The translations under genes and the position numbers were made by a program. A stretch of 64,000 nt of DNA. It comes from Brevibacillus invocatus (GTDB lineage: Bacteria > Bacillota > Bacilli > Brevibacillales > Brevibacillaceae). The stretch covers positions 1 to 64,000 of the forward strand of contig NZ_RHHR01000002.1 in assembly GCF_003710915.1 (NCBI RefSeq), in the 5' to 3' direction. Within the stretch, counting starts at the first letter, position 1; every line of letters begins with the position of its first letter. Positions 1 through 9,208 of this stretch are shown in pieces. The notes beneath the pieces were generated by a model. That model did no database searches. It was given only the letters and a program-made list of their open reading frames with translations, and was not told where the DNA came from.

Positions 1-269
1 TTGGTAGCCCGTTACCCCACCAACTAGCTAATGCGCCGCAGGCCCATCCACAAGTGGTAGCTTGCGCCACCTTTCCGTCTTCTCTCATGCGGGAGAAGAC
101 TCTATCCGGTATTAGCATAAGTTTCCCTATGTTATCCCAGTCTTATGGGCAGGTTGCCTACGTGTTACTCACCCGTCCGCCGCTAGGGTCCGAAGACCCT
201 CGCTCGACTTGCATGTATTAGGCACGCCGCCAGCGTTCGTCCTGAGCCAGGATCAAACTCTCCAATAAA
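1..269 (-). rRNA. rrs: 16S ribosomal RNA, 5' part (gene runs off the left edge)
   Basis: Read on the minus strand, the segment ending near 269 starts with the 16S 5' end (TTATTGGAGAGTTTGATCCT) followed by the universal CTGGCTCAGGACGAACGCTG region. It continues into the V1-V2 region up to the window edge. Only about the first 270 nt of the small-subunit rRNA are present. Two promoter-like sites lie upstream at 369-398 and 456-484. The exact mature 5' end is set by analogy with Bacillus 16S and may be off by a few bases. Confidence 0.97.
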
Positions 270-368
270 GTTTGTATCTGGTTCAAAGCTGGCAAATCAT
301 TTCATGATAGACTCATCAACGCTTTCGCTGTTCAGTTTTCAAAGAGCATTTTTTGTCGAACGCTTTAT

Positions 369-398
369 ATCCTATCACGTTCACTATCTCGGAGTCAA
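369..398 (-). promoter_or_regulatory. rRNA promoter P2 (sigma-A type)
   Basis: On the minus strand TTGACT (393-398) and TAGGAT (369-374) are separated by 18 bp. The site lies about 100 bp upstream of the 16S 5' end, as expected for the proximal promoter of a Bacillales rrn operon. The spacing and -35 are good; the -10 is weaker. Confidence 0.7.
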
Positions 399-455
399 GA
401 TCTTTTTTCGTGATCTTTTTTCTCGTTTTCCCGTCGCTCGTTGGCGACAAAAATA

Positions 456-484
456 AATCTATCATATTCAAAAAAACAAATCAA
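456..484 (-). promoter_or_regulatory. rRNA promoter P1 (sigma-A type)
   Basis: On the minus strand TTGATT (479-484) and TAGATT (456-461) are 17 bp apart, about 90 bp upstream of the P2 site and inside A/T-rich DNA. Tandem promoters are usual for rrn operons of this group. Confidence 0.6.
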
Positions 485-518
485 GAGTTATTTTTAAAAG
501 AATGATTTTCCATCAACA

Positions 519-546
519 GAAAAAGAGAGGCACTGAAGCCCCTCTT
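519..546 (-). terminator. Terminator of the TRAP transporter operon
   Basis: Minus-strand hairpin AAGAGGGGC / GCCTCTCTT with one mismatch, followed by a run of T, just after the stop codon of the TRAP permease gene. It separates that operon from the rrn promoters. Confidence 0.75.
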
Positions 547-562
547 CCATTCAAACTCTACT

Positions 563-2530
563 CTACATTGGAATAGCCAATGCATTTCGCTTTTTCATGT
601 ATTGGAATACGGTCACGGACATAAGCAATGCGAGACCAAGTCCAAACAACAAGACTTCAGGGAAGATCAACAGGACACCACCCAAGATTAAAACAGTCCG
701 CATCGCCCAGTTGATCCTGGCGAACAGGAACCCTTCTGTAGCAGCAGCAAGTGCCATTACAGCCAGCAAGGTGGTCACCGTAGCAATCGATATATCTACG
801 ATACTTGCATCATGAATCAACAGCCCTGGCTTATAGATAAAGATAAAGGGTACGATAAAGCCTGCCAATGCCAGTTTGCAGGATACCCAGCCCGTACGCT
901 GCGGCTCCGACCCCGCGATACCTGCCCCTGCAAAGGCCGCTAAGGCAATGGGCGGCGTCAAATTCGCGATCGCTCCGAAATAGAAGACAAACAGATGAGA
1001 GGCCAGCGGATCAATCCCATAGGTGGACAGTGCAGGAGCTGCCATCGTGGCCGTGATAATGTAGCAAGGGATGGAAGGAAGACCCAAGCCTAGAATAATC
1101 GAAGCCAGCATCGTAAATAAAAGCGTCATGAACAAGCTTCCCGACCCCATCATCAAAATGATGTTGGCCAACTTCAGACCCAGTCCCGTCAAACTGAAGA
1201 CCCCGACTGTTATCCCAACTGCCGCACACGCTGCCGCGACACCAAGCGCATCGCGCACCCCACTTTCCAACGCATGAACGATATCACGGAAGTTCATCCG
1301 GCTCGATTTGCGTAATGCTGCGATCAAAATAGTACCCGCGATGGTCGCAACCGCTACCAGTGTCGGCGTATATCCCATCATCAACAGCACAACCAGAAGC
1401 ACCAACGGGATCAGTAGATGTCCCCGCTCGCGAATCACATCTTTTACTTTCGGCAGCTCACTCTTGGTCAACCCCTGCAGGTTGTCCCGATCTGCGCGCA
1501 GATGCACCTGAACGAGCAATCCAAAGTAATACATGAGAGCTGGAATAACGGCGGCAATCACAATCGTGACGTACGGTACTCCCAATGTTTCCGCCATGAT
1601 AAACGCAGCAGCTCCCATAATCGGTGGCAGGATTTGTCCCCCCACCGCGGCTGTAGCCTCAACAGCTGCAGCAAATTCCGGCTTGTACCCAACCCGCTTC
1701 ATCATTGGAATCGTGAACGATCCCGTGGTCACGACGCTCGCAACAGCAGAGCCGTTGATCGATCCGTGAACGGCTGTCGCGATGACGCCTACTTTAGCTG
1801 GACCACCTTTGGTTCCCCCGGCCAATGAAAGCGAGAGATCATTGAACAAGGTACCCATCCCCGTCTTGGTCAAAAAGGCTCCAAAAATGATGAACAAAAT
1901 GATAAAAGAAGCAGAAACGGCAATGGCATCGCCAAATATCCCCTCTGTCGTCACATACATATAGTTGGCAATATCGCTAAACGTATAGCCTCGATGCCCA
2001 AAATCCCCTGGTAAATACGGCCCCAGATAGGCATAGGCGACAAAGATTCCAGCCATCGCTGTCAGTTCCCAGCCTGTAACGCGCCGCGATGCTTCCAGTA
2101 CAAGTACACAGGTAATGACCGCAAAGATCACATCCAGCGTCGAGGGAATCCCCCCGCGATTGACGATGTCCAAATAGTAGATAAAGATGTAGCCTGCTGT
2201 CCCAAGTGCTGCAAGCGCCAGCACTCCGTCAAGCAAAGACAAGGTTTTTCGAGACGCCTTTTTCCAGCCCGGATAGAGTAAAAATATGAGACAAAGTACG
2301 ATAGCAACATGCAAGGAACGGTGCTTCAATGTCACGAATGGAACGGCGTATACAGCGTACATGTGATACAGTGCGAAGCTCACTGCAATCACCGTAATCA
2401 GAACACTCATCCACTTCTTCGAAAATCTGCGATAACCTGCTTCCAGGTCATATTCCTGCAAAACCTCTTGGGCCTTGCTTTCATTCACACGAATCTCTTG
2501 ATCATTTGGCAATCTGATCGGTGCACTCAA
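563..2530 (-). CDS. TRAP transporter fused permease subunit (4TM/12TM, TAXI type)
   Basis: About 655-residue very hydrophobic membrane protein. The N-terminal part carries the small DctQ-like four-helix region and the rest is the large DctM-like transport domain with Gly/Pro-rich motifs (for example GSINGSAVASVVTTGSFTIP and LGLGLPSIPCYI). Such fused permeases work with TAXI-type binding proteins to import organic solutes by ion symport. I chose a TTG start at 2530 because it overlaps the stop of the upstream DUF1850 gene (TTGA) and has AAAGGAG about 10 bases upstream; a longer reading frame to 2590 has no ribosome site and would overlap that gene. It is the last gene of an operon with the binding protein (3080-4099) and the DUF1850 protein. 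The substrate cannot be told from sequence. Confidence 0.93.
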   Translation of the reverse strand: MSAPIRLPNDQEIRVNESKAQEVLQEYDLEAGYRRFSKKWMSVLITVIAVSFALYHMYAVYAVPFVTLKHRSLHVAIVLCLIFLLYPGWKKASRKTLSLLDGVLALAALGTAGYIFIYYLDIVNRGGIPSTLDVIFAVITCVLVLEASRRVTGWELTAMAGIFVAYAYLGPYLPGDFGHRGYTFSDIANYMYVTTEGIFGDAIAVSASFIILFIIFGAFLTKTGMGTLFNDLSLSLAGGTKGGPAKVGVIATAVHGSINGSAVASVVTTGSFTIPMMKRVGYKPEFAAAVEATAAVGGQILPPIMGAAAFIMAETLGVPYVTIVIAAVIPALMYYFGLLVQVHLRADRDNLQGLTKSELPKVKDVIRERGHLLIPLVLLVVLLMMGYTPTLVAVATIAGTILIAALRKSSRMNFRDIVHALESGVRDALGVAAACAAVGITVGVFSLTGLGLKLANIILMMGSGSLFMTLLFTMLASIILGLGLPSIPCYIITATMAAPALSTYGIDPLASHLFVFYFGAIANLTPPIALAAFAGAGIAGSEPQRTGWVSCKLALAGFIVPFIFIYKPGLLIHDASIVDISIATVTTLLAVMALAAATEGFLFARINWAMRTVLILGGVLLIFPEVLLFGLGLALLMSVTVFQYMKKRNALAIPM

Positions 2531-3045
2531 TATTTCGCCACTCCTTTCTCGTCCAACCCGGAAGCAAAGCGATACCACCACGGATACCACCCGACAGAGA
2601 GCTCTAACGACGTTCCCAATGGCAATAGATCAGACAATCTCCAGGTTTGCTCTCCGACCTGCAGCAGATAGTCATCCCGCGTGATCAAATATAAAACCTG
2701 GTCACGCTTTTCCTGCAAACCCGAGACCGTAATCCATCCATCCCGAACCGATACTTGGACTCCTTGTTGATCTTGAAAATTGGCCGGGACTCCTGCTCCA
2801 AAGGACCGAAAAGAAGTCTCTGCCAATTCCATCCCTGAAAATCCAACAACCCTGTAAGTCTCCCGCCACGGGGTTTGTTCGACGGAATGTATCCACTCAA
2901 TCTGAAAATAATCCTGTATGCGAATCGGGACGACGCCAATTTGCTCCTGCCGATGAAAATCGCTCAGCTCCAAATAAGGATGGGGCCCGATCAAGATGAG
3001 CCCCAGTACTAGGGGAATGAACCATTTCGTTAGTCGTCTTCTCAT
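2527..3045 (-). CDS. DUF1850 domain protein of the TRAP operon
   Basis: A 172-residue protein with one N-terminal membrane anchor (residues about 6-25) and an extracytoplasmic beta-rich part. It contains the SVEQTPWRETYRV segment (HSVE..PW) typical of DUF1850, a small family encoded almost only beside TAXI-type TRAP transporters. The molecular role is unknown; an accessory part for transport or assembly is an inference from gene order. The ATG at 3045 has GGGAGGGAG about 9 bases upstream. The stop overlaps the permease start by 4 bp, which implies translational coupling. Confidence 0.85.
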   Translation of the reverse strand: MRRRLTKWFIPLVLGLILIGPHPYLELSDFHRQEQIGVVPIRIQDYFQIEWIHSVEQTPWRETYRVVGFSGMELAETSFRSFGAGVPANFQDQQGVQVSVRDGWITVSGLQEKRDQVLYLITRDDYLLQVGEQTWRLSDLLPLGTSLELSVGWYPWWYRFASGLDEKGVAKY

Positions 3046-3079
3046 GTTGTTGATCTCCCTCCCCACAAGACTCCCGTTC

Positions 3080-4099
3080 CTAGTCGAGAGCCCCTACTTC
3101 CTTGTAGTATTTTTCTGCTCCCGGATGCAAAGGAACAACCAGATTTTTGCCTGCTTCCTTCACGTCAATTTCCTTGGCAGCATTGTGTGCAGCTTGCAGA
3201 GCAGCCATCTCATCGAAAAAGGCTTTGGTCAGATTGTACGCCTGCTCTTCGGACAGGTCCTCACGAATCAAAAGGATATTGCGAATGGCTGCCGTCTGTA
3301 CGACTTCTTCGTTTTTATAAACACCTGCTGGTATTTCAGCAGAGACGAAGAACGGATATTTTGCGGCCATTTTATCTACGTCTTCCTTCTTGACCGGAAC
3401 AATTTCTACATCTTTGGTGGTCACCAGGTCAATCACCGTAGAGTTCGGTAGCCCCGAGGTGACAAAGGCAGCGTCAATCGTATTGTTTTTCAACTGCTCA
3501 ATGGCTTCTGCATATGAAAGATAATCTGCCTTGATGTCGTCATAAGTAATGCCGTGGCCAGCCAAAACCATGCGTGCATTGACTTCGACCCCGGAATTGG
3601 GTGCTCCGACCCCGACGCGTTTGCCCTTCAAGTCATAAACCGATTTAATATTGCGGTCTTTCAAGGTGACGATTTGCACATAATTCAAATACAGTCCGGC
3701 CATCGCACGCAATTCTTTAACCGCACCGCTGTCCTTGAAATTCTCTTGCCCCTCGTAGGCAAACGTGGTCACATCGGACATCACGAAAGCCAGATCCGCT
3801 TTTTTGCTTTTAATCAGGTTGATGTTTTCCACAGACGCTCCTGTAGATTGGACAGAAGCATTGTAGCCCAGCTTATCCTTGTAGACTTTTGCCATCGCTC
3901 CGCCAATCGTGTAGTATGGCCCGGAGCTGCCGCCTGTTGCGATAGTCAGGAATTTCTGTTCGGCACCTCCACTTGGCGCAGCAGATCCTCCTCCTTGATT
4001 CGAAGCTCCCGGCGCTGGTGCAGACTGCCCTCCACAAGCAGTAACGGTCAAAACCAGCAGCGCAGATGACAAGATAGCTAGCATCTTTTTCCGAAACAC
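3080..4099 (-). CDS. TAXI family TRAP transporter solute-binding lipoprotein
   Basis: A 339-residue lipoprotein: signal peptide with lipobox LTVTAC (Cys about 22), Gly/Ser/Pro-rich linker, then a periplasmic-binding-protein fold with the family hallmarks TIATGGSSGPYYTIGGAMAK near the N-terminus and GVGAPNSGVEVNA in the middle. It should capture the solute outside the membrane and hand it to the fused permease. The start is GTG at 4099, preceded by AAGGGGG. It is the first gene of the operon and lies directly behind a sigma-54 promoter (4148-4163). Glutamate or related dicarboxylate or amino acid binding is common in this family, but the substrate here is open. Confidence 0.94.
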   Translation of the reverse strand: MFRKKMLAILSSALLVLTVTACGGQSAPAPGASNQGGGSAAPSGGAEQKFLTIATGGSSGPYYTIGGAMAKVYKDKLGYNASVQSTGASVENINLIKSKKADLAFVMSDVTTFAYEGQENFKDSGAVKELRAMAGLYLNYVQIVTLKDRNIKSVYDLKGKRVGVGAPNSGVEVNARMVLAGHGITYDDIKADYLSYAEAIEQLKNNTIDAAFVTSGLPNSTVIDLVTTKDVEIVPVKKEDVDKMAAKYPFFVSAEIPAGVYKNEEVVQTAAIRNILLIREDLSEEQAYNLTKAFFDEMAALQAAHNAAKEIDVKEAGKNLVVPLHPGAEKYYKEVGALD

Positions 4100-4147
4100 C
4101 TTGTTTCCCCCTTTTTATATGAAATCGCTTTCATGTCAGATTGTAAT

Positions 4148-4163
4148 AGCAAGCATCATGCCA
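4148..4163 (-). promoter_or_regulatory. Sigma-54 (-24/-12) promoter of the TRAP operon
   Basis: On the minus strand TGGCAT-GATGC-TTGCT has the invariant GG and GC exactly 10 bases apart, matching the sigma-54 consensus TGGCAC-N5-TTGCW at all but one informative position. It lies about 50 bp upstream of the TAXI gene start. The next gene upstream encodes a sigma-54 activator, which strongly supports function. Confidence 0.88.
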
Positions 4164-4231
4164 AGTAGGAAAACGGGACATTTCGTAGATTAAATCAGGC
4201 CTTTCAGTAGCGTAGTCATTTTCCGACATTA

Positions 4232-4276
4232 CAAAAAAACGGCAAAAAAATCCCCTTTATACGGAATTTTTTGCCG
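4232..4276 (-). terminator. Terminator of the sensor kinase/regulator operon
   Basis: Minus-strand stem CGGCAAAAAA / TTTTTTGCCG (4240-4276) followed by a T run, 11 bp after the response regulator stop. It isolates the regulator operon from the downstream sigma-54 promoter. Confidence 0.85.
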
Positions 4277-4287
4277 GATGTGTGTTT

Positions 4288-5655
4288 TCATCCCATCTCC
4301 AGGTATTGCTTTAATTTCTGTCTCAAGCCCCGTTCACTGATTCCCAGTTGATCTGCTGTTTTTTTGCGGTGTCCCCCATGCAACTCCAAGGCATGCAAAA
4401 TAATCCGTCTCTCCGCTTCCTCAAGCGTGATCCCGGCTGGTATCAGCACCCCATCCCTGTCTATTCGCGACTGGCGCAAACCAGCGGTTCGTTCCATAAG
4501 CGCAGGGGGAAGCTCATCCAGCGTGATCACTTCTCCCTGAGAAAGGGCAACCGCGTATTCCACAATGTTGGCCAGCTCCCTGACATTCCCCGGATAGGAG
4601 TATCCGTACAGCCACTTTTTCGATTCAGCTGAAAAAATCTTCTTGCCTCTTCCCATCTGGACTGCCGAACCGTGCAGAAAATGGTCCAGCAGGTAAGGAA
4701 TATCTTCACACCGTTCTCGCAATGCTGGGGTTCGGATCGGAATGACATTGAGTCTATAGAAAAGGTCTTCGCGAAATCTTCCGCACGCCACCTCCTCCTC
4801 CAGCTGCCGATTGGTGGCCGCAATGATTCGGATGTCGACTTCCTTGGCTTCGTAGCTTCCAAGTGGCGTCACTACTTTTTCCTGAATGACGCGTAACAGC
4901 TTTGCCTGGAGGGGAAGCGGCATTTCCCCGATCTCATCCAAAAATACTGTGCCGCCGGAGGAGCGCTCAAACAAGCCCTGCTTGCTCTGATATGCTCCTG
5001 TAAACGAACCCTTCTCATGACCGAACAGCTCGCTCTCCAGTAGGGCTTCTGGTATGGCAGCACAGTTAATGACGGAAAAAGGAGCGCTTTTGCGATTCCC
5101 TTCATAATGAATGGCCCGCGCCACCAGCTCCTTCCCTGTCCCGCTCTCGCCTGTAATCAGAATGCTGGACGGAATATCCTTCACCTTCTCGATCAATTGA
5201 AAAACCTTGCTCATCGCTGGGCTCTTCCCGACAATACCGGCGAAGGCATGCTGCTGGCGCACTGCTTCACTAAGCACCTGTACCTGCTTGTGCAGATTTT
5301 GATACTCAAGCGCCTTGTTCAATAGCAGCTTGACTTCATCCATGTGCAAGGGCTTGGCCAAATAATGATAGGCTCCGGCCTTGATCGCTTGCACCGACGA
5401 TTCGATCGTGCCGTAAGCCGTCATCATAATGACAGTCAAATCCGGCTTCATCTTTTTACATTGAACCAATAAGTCCAGCCCACTGGTATGCCCTAGACTC
5501 AGATCTAGCAGGACGCAATCAATAGATTCTGTCCTGATGATGTCCAAGGCTTCTTTTTCCTCCGTGGCTGTCCATACGGTATATTCGTCCTCCAATGCAA
5601 ACGAAAGAGACACGCAGATAGAAGGTTCATCATCCACGATTAGCAAATTTGGCAT
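4288..5655 (-). CDS. NtrC-family sigma-54-dependent response regulator
   Basis: A 455-residue three-domain protein. Receiver domain about 1-120 with phospho-acceptor Asp51 (DCVLLDLSLG) and Lys101. AAA+ domain about 140-370 with Walker A GESGTGKE (169-176), Walker B GTVFLDEIG (235-243) and the sigma-54 contact loop GSFTGA (216-221), a Ser variant of the usual GAFTGA. C-terminal Fis-type helix-turn-helix (KKTADQLGISERGLRQKL). The start is ATG 5655, directly behind GGAAGGAGGAGAA; it overlaps the end of the kinase gene by 26 bp. It should be phosphorylated by that kinase and activate the sigma-54 promoter at 4148-4163 in front of the TRAP operon. The upstream enhancer site could not be identified. 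Confidence 0.95.
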   Translation of the reverse strand: MPNLLIVDDEPSICVSLSFALEDEYTVWTATEEKEALDIIRTESIDCVLLDLSLGHTSGLDLLVQCKKMKPDLTVIMMTAYGTIESSVQAIKAGAYHYLAKPLHMDEVKLLLNKALEYQNLHKQVQVLSEAVRQQHAFAGIVGKSPAMSKVFQLIEKVKDIPSSILITGESGTGKELVARAIHYEGNRKSAPFSVINCAAIPEALLESELFGHEKGSFTGAYQSKQGLFERSSGGTVFLDEIGEMPLPLQAKLLRVIQEKVVTPLGSYEAKEVDIRIIAATNRQLEEEVACGRFREDLFYRLNVIPIRTPALRERCEDIPYLLDHFLHGSAVQMGRGKKIFSAESKKWLYGYSYPGNVRELANIVEYAVALSQGEVITLDELPPALMERTAGLRQSRIDRDGVLIPAGITLEEAERRIILHALELHGGHRKKTADQLGISERGLRQKLKQYLEMG

Positions 5656-7639
5656 GGTTCTCCTCCTTCCTGCCAACTGATTCTTCTTCACGTACACCAA
5701 CCGACCACTGTTGCTCATACCAGACTTCATTCATCTGCGGCATTCGCAGCGTAAACGAGGTTCCATGACCAGGTGTACTGCTCACTTCCATCATCGCCCC
5801 GTGCTCCCACATGATCTTTTGGCTAATATAGAGCCCGAGACCGATTCCCTGTGTCTTGCTCGTATGGAAAGGCTCAAACAGGCGCTGCAGTTGCTCCTCC
5901 TGCATGCCTTCTCCGGTATCTCTCACAGTGATCCAGATCTCGCCTGCCCTTTCCTCCGCACGTATCACAAGCTGCTTGTCCGAGCTTGCTGCCATCGCTT
6001 CAATTGCGTTCATGACCAGATTGATCAGAACCTGCTTCATTCTTCCCCGGTCCACCAGTACCTGCAATTTTTCGGATACCTGCACGGTTACACCGATTCG
6101 TTCACTTTCAATCCTGCGGGTAAAAAGTACAAGAACGGATTGAACGAGCTCCTTCACGCGGATGGATTGCATCTGCTTTGGTCTGGTGCGTGAATAATCC
6201 AGCAGATCCTCGACAATGCGGTTTAGTCGTTCCATCTCTTCCGGTACGTAGCGCAGCAGCTCGGATCGAAAGCGCGGGTCGTCCATTTTTTTTGGAAGTA
6301 TTTCAATAAAAGCCTTGATCGCTGTCAACGGATTGCGCATTTCGTGGGCGATTCCTGCGATCAGCTGCCCCAGCGCACGCATCTTCTCCTGCGCAATTAA
6401 CCGTGTTTGCATGCGAATTTGGTCTGTCCGATCCTGCAAGGTAATGATCCATCCCACATGCTCCTCGGCTGCATTTGCAAATGGGGCCATATAGTAGTGG
6501 AACACGCGCCCCGACTCTTCTCCCCATTGGAATTCCCCTTCAAACAGGCGGAACGGCTCAGAGAAGGCGGACTCGATCGGCAGCTCGGGCACAAGGCAGA
6601 CGATATGACGCCCCAATGCGTCTTCCCCGGCCCCCAGCATCCGGTGGGCAACCTGATTGACTAACGTAATATGTCCGAAAACATCAAGGGATAGAATCGC
6701 GCTCTCCGTATGGTCCAGAACTTTTCGCTGAAAGGCCATCATATCAGCCAAAACCGCCGTTTGTCTCCGTACCTCCGCCTGCAATCTTTTATTCCAAGCA
6801 AAGAACGTCGCCAATGAGACAACACCCAGCGCCAGTACAATCAGCAAGCCAATCACCAGCTTGCGCCACCCATCTGTCAAGTGGGGCGAGTAAGGCTCGA
6901 AGTATTCACTGTACAGCCAGGAGTAGGTTCCATCTCGATACATTTGGTTAAGACCCTCGTTTAGCTTCACCAGCAGTTCTGTGTGCCCATCCCGAACAGC
7001 GAATGCATAGTCAGTCGGATTGATCAGACCGGATCGCATCTCGAAGTCATCCAGGCGGTTCTCCTGCCGAAGCACATACTCGGCCGTCCAGCGATTGCCG
7101 ATGAAAGCATCAGCGCGTCCTCGAAGCAAATTTTCCAGGGCTTCCTTTTGGCTGAAGGAAATGTTCATCTTGACTCGCCGCACGCTTTCCAACAAATCCA
7201 AACTGCTATGCGAGCGTTGAACTGCCACCACTTTCTCGGACAGCTGGTTCAAGGTGTAGATCGACTCATCCGCACGCGGAACCAGCAACACCTCTGACAT
7301 CGTAAAAAAGGCTTCGCTGAAGTCGAAAATCTCATCGTAACGACTCGTATACTTCATTCCCAGAACCACATCTACTTCTCCTGATTGAAGCGCAGTCACG
7401 ACATCTTCCCAATCAAGCGGCACATACTCCAGCTTCCAATCATTGTATCTGGCAATCCCCTGGATCAGTTCAATATTGAACCCTTCGATACGCCCGTTCT
7501 CTTCCACCGCTGAAAAAGGGGGCAAGGCACGGTCAAAAGCTACCCGAAGGACCTTTTCCTCCGCTCCCGCTCGAGCTGGATACAAGCAGCTTAAGAGAAG
7601 AACCAGCAATATGGGCCACAGACGCTGAGTACTCACCAT
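5630..7639 (-). CDS. Sensor histidine kinase with periplasmic-binding-protein sensor domain
   Basis: A 669-residue membrane kinase. Signal sequence (1-26), extracellular SBP_bac_3-like solute-binding domain (about 30-250), one membrane helix (about 262-284), PAS domain (about 305-400), HisKA with the phospho-His in GIAHEMRNPLTAIKAF (about 430), and HATPase_c with the N box LVMNAIEAM and GIGLGLYISQKI. The external domain resembles amino-acid-type binding proteins, so it probably reads the solute (or a related one) taken up by the neighbouring TRAP system; this is an inference. It overlaps its response regulator by 26 bp. GGAGGAG stands very close to ATG 7639, so the following GTG (7636) is an alternative start. 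Confidence 0.93.
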   Translation of the reverse strand: MVSTQRLWPILLVLLLSCLYPARAGAEEKVLRVAFDRALPPFSAVEENGRIEGFNIELIQGIARYNDWKLEYVPLDWEDVVTALQSGEVDVVLGMKYTSRYDEIFDFSEAFFTMSEVLLVPRADESIYTLNQLSEKVVAVQRSHSSLDLLESVRRVKMNISFSQKEALENLLRGRADAFIGNRWTAEYVLRQENRLDDFEMRSGLINPTDYAFAVRDGHTELLVKLNEGLNQMYRDGTYSWLYSEYFEPYSPHLTDGWRKLVIGLLIVLALGVVSLATFFAWNKRLQAEVRRQTAVLADMMAFQRKVLDHTESAILSLDVFGHITLVNQVAHRMLGAGEDALGRHIVCLVPELPIESAFSEPFRLFEGEFQWGEESGRVFHYYMAPFANAAEEHVGWIITLQDRTDQIRMQTRLIAQEKMRALGQLIAGIAHEMRNPLTAIKAFIEILPKKMDDPRFRSELLRYVPEEMERLNRIVEDLLDYSRTRPKQMQSIRVKELVQSVLVLFTRRIESERIGVTVQVSEKLQVLVDRGRMKQVLINLVMNAIEAMAASSDKQLVIRAEERAGEIWITVRDTGEGMQEEQLQRLFEPFHTSKTQGIGLGLYISQKIMWEHGAMMEVSSTPGHGTSFTLRMPQMNEVWYEQQWSVGVREEESVGRKEENHAKFANRG

Positions 7640-7759
7640 ACTCCTCCTATCCCGTGTACGCCGGGAAATAAAAACTAAAAAGGGAACAATCTTAATTATC
7701 TGTTTTTTAAATAGTAAAAGAAATCCTCAATCGAGGCAAACACGAGCAGGTGAGAATGG

Positions 7760-7796
7760 AAAAACGAAAAAGCCACTCTCCGCAAAAGAGAGTGGC
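7760..7796 (-). terminator. Terminator of the his operon
   Basis: Perfect 9-bp stem GCCACTCTC / GAGAGTGGC (7772-7796) followed on the minus strand by TTTTTCGTTTT, 9 bp after the hisI stop codon. Confidence 0.9.
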
Positions 7797-7804
7797 GAAT
7801 CTGC

Positions 7805-8452
7805 TTAACGGCGGCGTTCCAGCTCAGAGAGAACCTCGTCTAGTGGCAGTTTTTGTTCCCGCAGGAGGACCAGCAGGTGGAAGATCAGATCTGACGCTTC
7901 ATAGCGAAGCTCTTGGGGATCGCGGTTTTTGGCTGCAATAATCACTTCAGCCGACTCCTCGCCTACCTTTTTCAGAATCTTGTCTACCCCTTTTTCAAAT
8001 AAATACGTCGTATAGGAACCTTCCGGGCGCTCCGCTTCTCTCGCTGCGATAAGCTGCTCCAGTTCTCCCAGAATCGCATACCGATCAGAACCTTGTTTCG
8101 CTTTGGCTTCCGCTTCCTCTACTGGCAGCAGCTCACCGGCAAAACAGCTGTACGCTCCTGTATGACAAGCAGAACCATTGGGCACGACCTGCACCACTAA
8201 TGCATCTTTGTCACAATCCATTTGAATGGAGACGATTCGCTGCGTATTGCCGGAGGTCGCCCCCTTGTGCCACAGCTCTTGGCGGGAACGGCTCCAAAAC
8301 CAGGTCTCTTTGGTTTCCAGTGATTTTTGCAGCGACTCCTTGTTCATATAGGCCAACGTCAAAACCGTTTTACTCACTGCATCCTGCACGATGGCGGGAA
8401 TCAGGCCATTTTCATCAAACTTCACTTGCTCCCATGCTTGTCCTGTTGTCAT
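7805..8452 (-). CDS. hisI: Bifunctional phosphoribosyl-AMP cyclohydrolase / phosphoribosyl-ATP pyrophosphatase
   Basis: A 215-residue fusion carrying out histidine steps 2 and 3. The N-terminal cyclohydrolase half (about 1-110) has the metal-binding [11 protein letters not shown] and [15 protein letters not shown] motifs ([13 protein letters not shown]). The C-terminal pyrophosphatase half (about 120-215) has [13 protein letters not shown] and the [13 protein letters not shown] helix. Such hisIE fusions are usual in Bacilli. It is the last gene of the his operon; its ATG overlaps the hisF stop by 4 bp. Confidence 0.97.
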   Translation of the reverse strand: MTTGQAWEQVKFDENGLIPAIVQDAVSKTVLTLAYMNKESLQKSLETKETWFWSRSRQELWHKGATSGNTQRIVSIQMDCDKDALVVQVVPNGSACHTGAYSCFAGELLPVEEAEAKAKQGSDRYAILGELEQLIAAREAERPEGSYTTYLFEKGVDKILKKVGEESAEVIIAAKNRDPQELRYEASDLIFHLLVLLREQKLPLDEVLSELERRR

Positions 8453-9207
8453 GGCCTTACCACAACTCCTTTGGTTTGCAGATACTCTTTTACTGCATGA
8501 ATGGATGTCTCATCGTAGTGAAAAATGGAAGCAGCCAGCGCTGCATCTGCTTTGCCTACCGTCAGGACGTCGTAAAAATGCTCGCGCGTCCCCGCACCGC
8601 CAGAGGCAATGACGGGGATGCCAACCGCTTCCGAGACGCTCCTCGTCAGCTCAATGCCAAAGCCTTTTTTCTCTCCGTCGTCGTCCATACTGGTCAAAAG
8701 AAGCTCTCCTGCGCCCAATGCTTCGGCTTCCTGCGCCCATTCAATTACATCTCTGCCAGTCGCATTGCGTCCGCCATGTGTGTACACTTCCCAGCGGCCA
8801 TCTCCAGTCTGCCTTGCATCGATCGCAACAACGATACATTGCGAGCCAAATACGGTCGCCCCTTCACGAACCAGCTCCGGTCGCAGGACGGCTGCAGTAT
8901 TGAGTGAAATCTTGTCCGCTCCTGCACGCAAAATGCGCTTCATATCCTCTACACTGTTGATTCCGCCGCCAACCGTGAACGGTATCGTAATATTCGCCGC
9001 CGTGCGTTCAATCACGTCCACCATCGTTTTGCGCCCCTCGTGGGAAGCCGAAATATCCAGAAAGACCAGTTCGTCAGCACTTTCTTCGCTGTATTTCTTG
9101 GCCAGCTCCACCGGGTCCCCCGCATCACGCAGACCGACAAATTGCACACCTTTCACGACACGGCCATCTTTGACATCCAGACACGGAATAATTCGTTTGG
9201 CCAACAT
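8449..9207 (-). CDS. hisF: Imidazole glycerol phosphate synthase, cyclase subunit
   Basis: A 252-residue (beta/alpha)8 barrel starting [20 protein letters not shown], with the catalytic Asp residues in IPCLDVKDG and [13 protein letters not shown]. It forms the HisHF complex, converting PRFAR plus ammonia from HisH to imidazole glycerol phosphate and AICAR. ATG 9207 follows the hisA stop by one base (TAGGATG), so the reading frame further upstream is not used. Confidence 0.97.
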   Translation of the reverse strand: MLAKRIIPCLDVKDGRVVKGVQFVGLRDAGDPVELAKKYSEESADELVFLDISASHEGRKTMVDVIERTAANITIPFTVGGGINSVEDMKRILRAGADKISLNTAAVLRPELVREGATVFGSQCIVVAIDARQTGDGRWEVYTHGGRNATGRDVIEWAQEAEALGAGELLLTSMDDDGEKKGFGIELTRSVSEAVGIPVIASGGAGTREHFYDVLTVGKADAALAASIFHYDETSIHAVKEYLQTKGVVVRP

Positions 9208-9208
9208 C

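Noticed and set aside
4164-4231. Enhancer sites for the sigma-54 regulator
   Set aside because: Short similarities (GACATT, CGTAG) occur upstream of the -24/-12 site, but no convincing inverted repeat could be defined.
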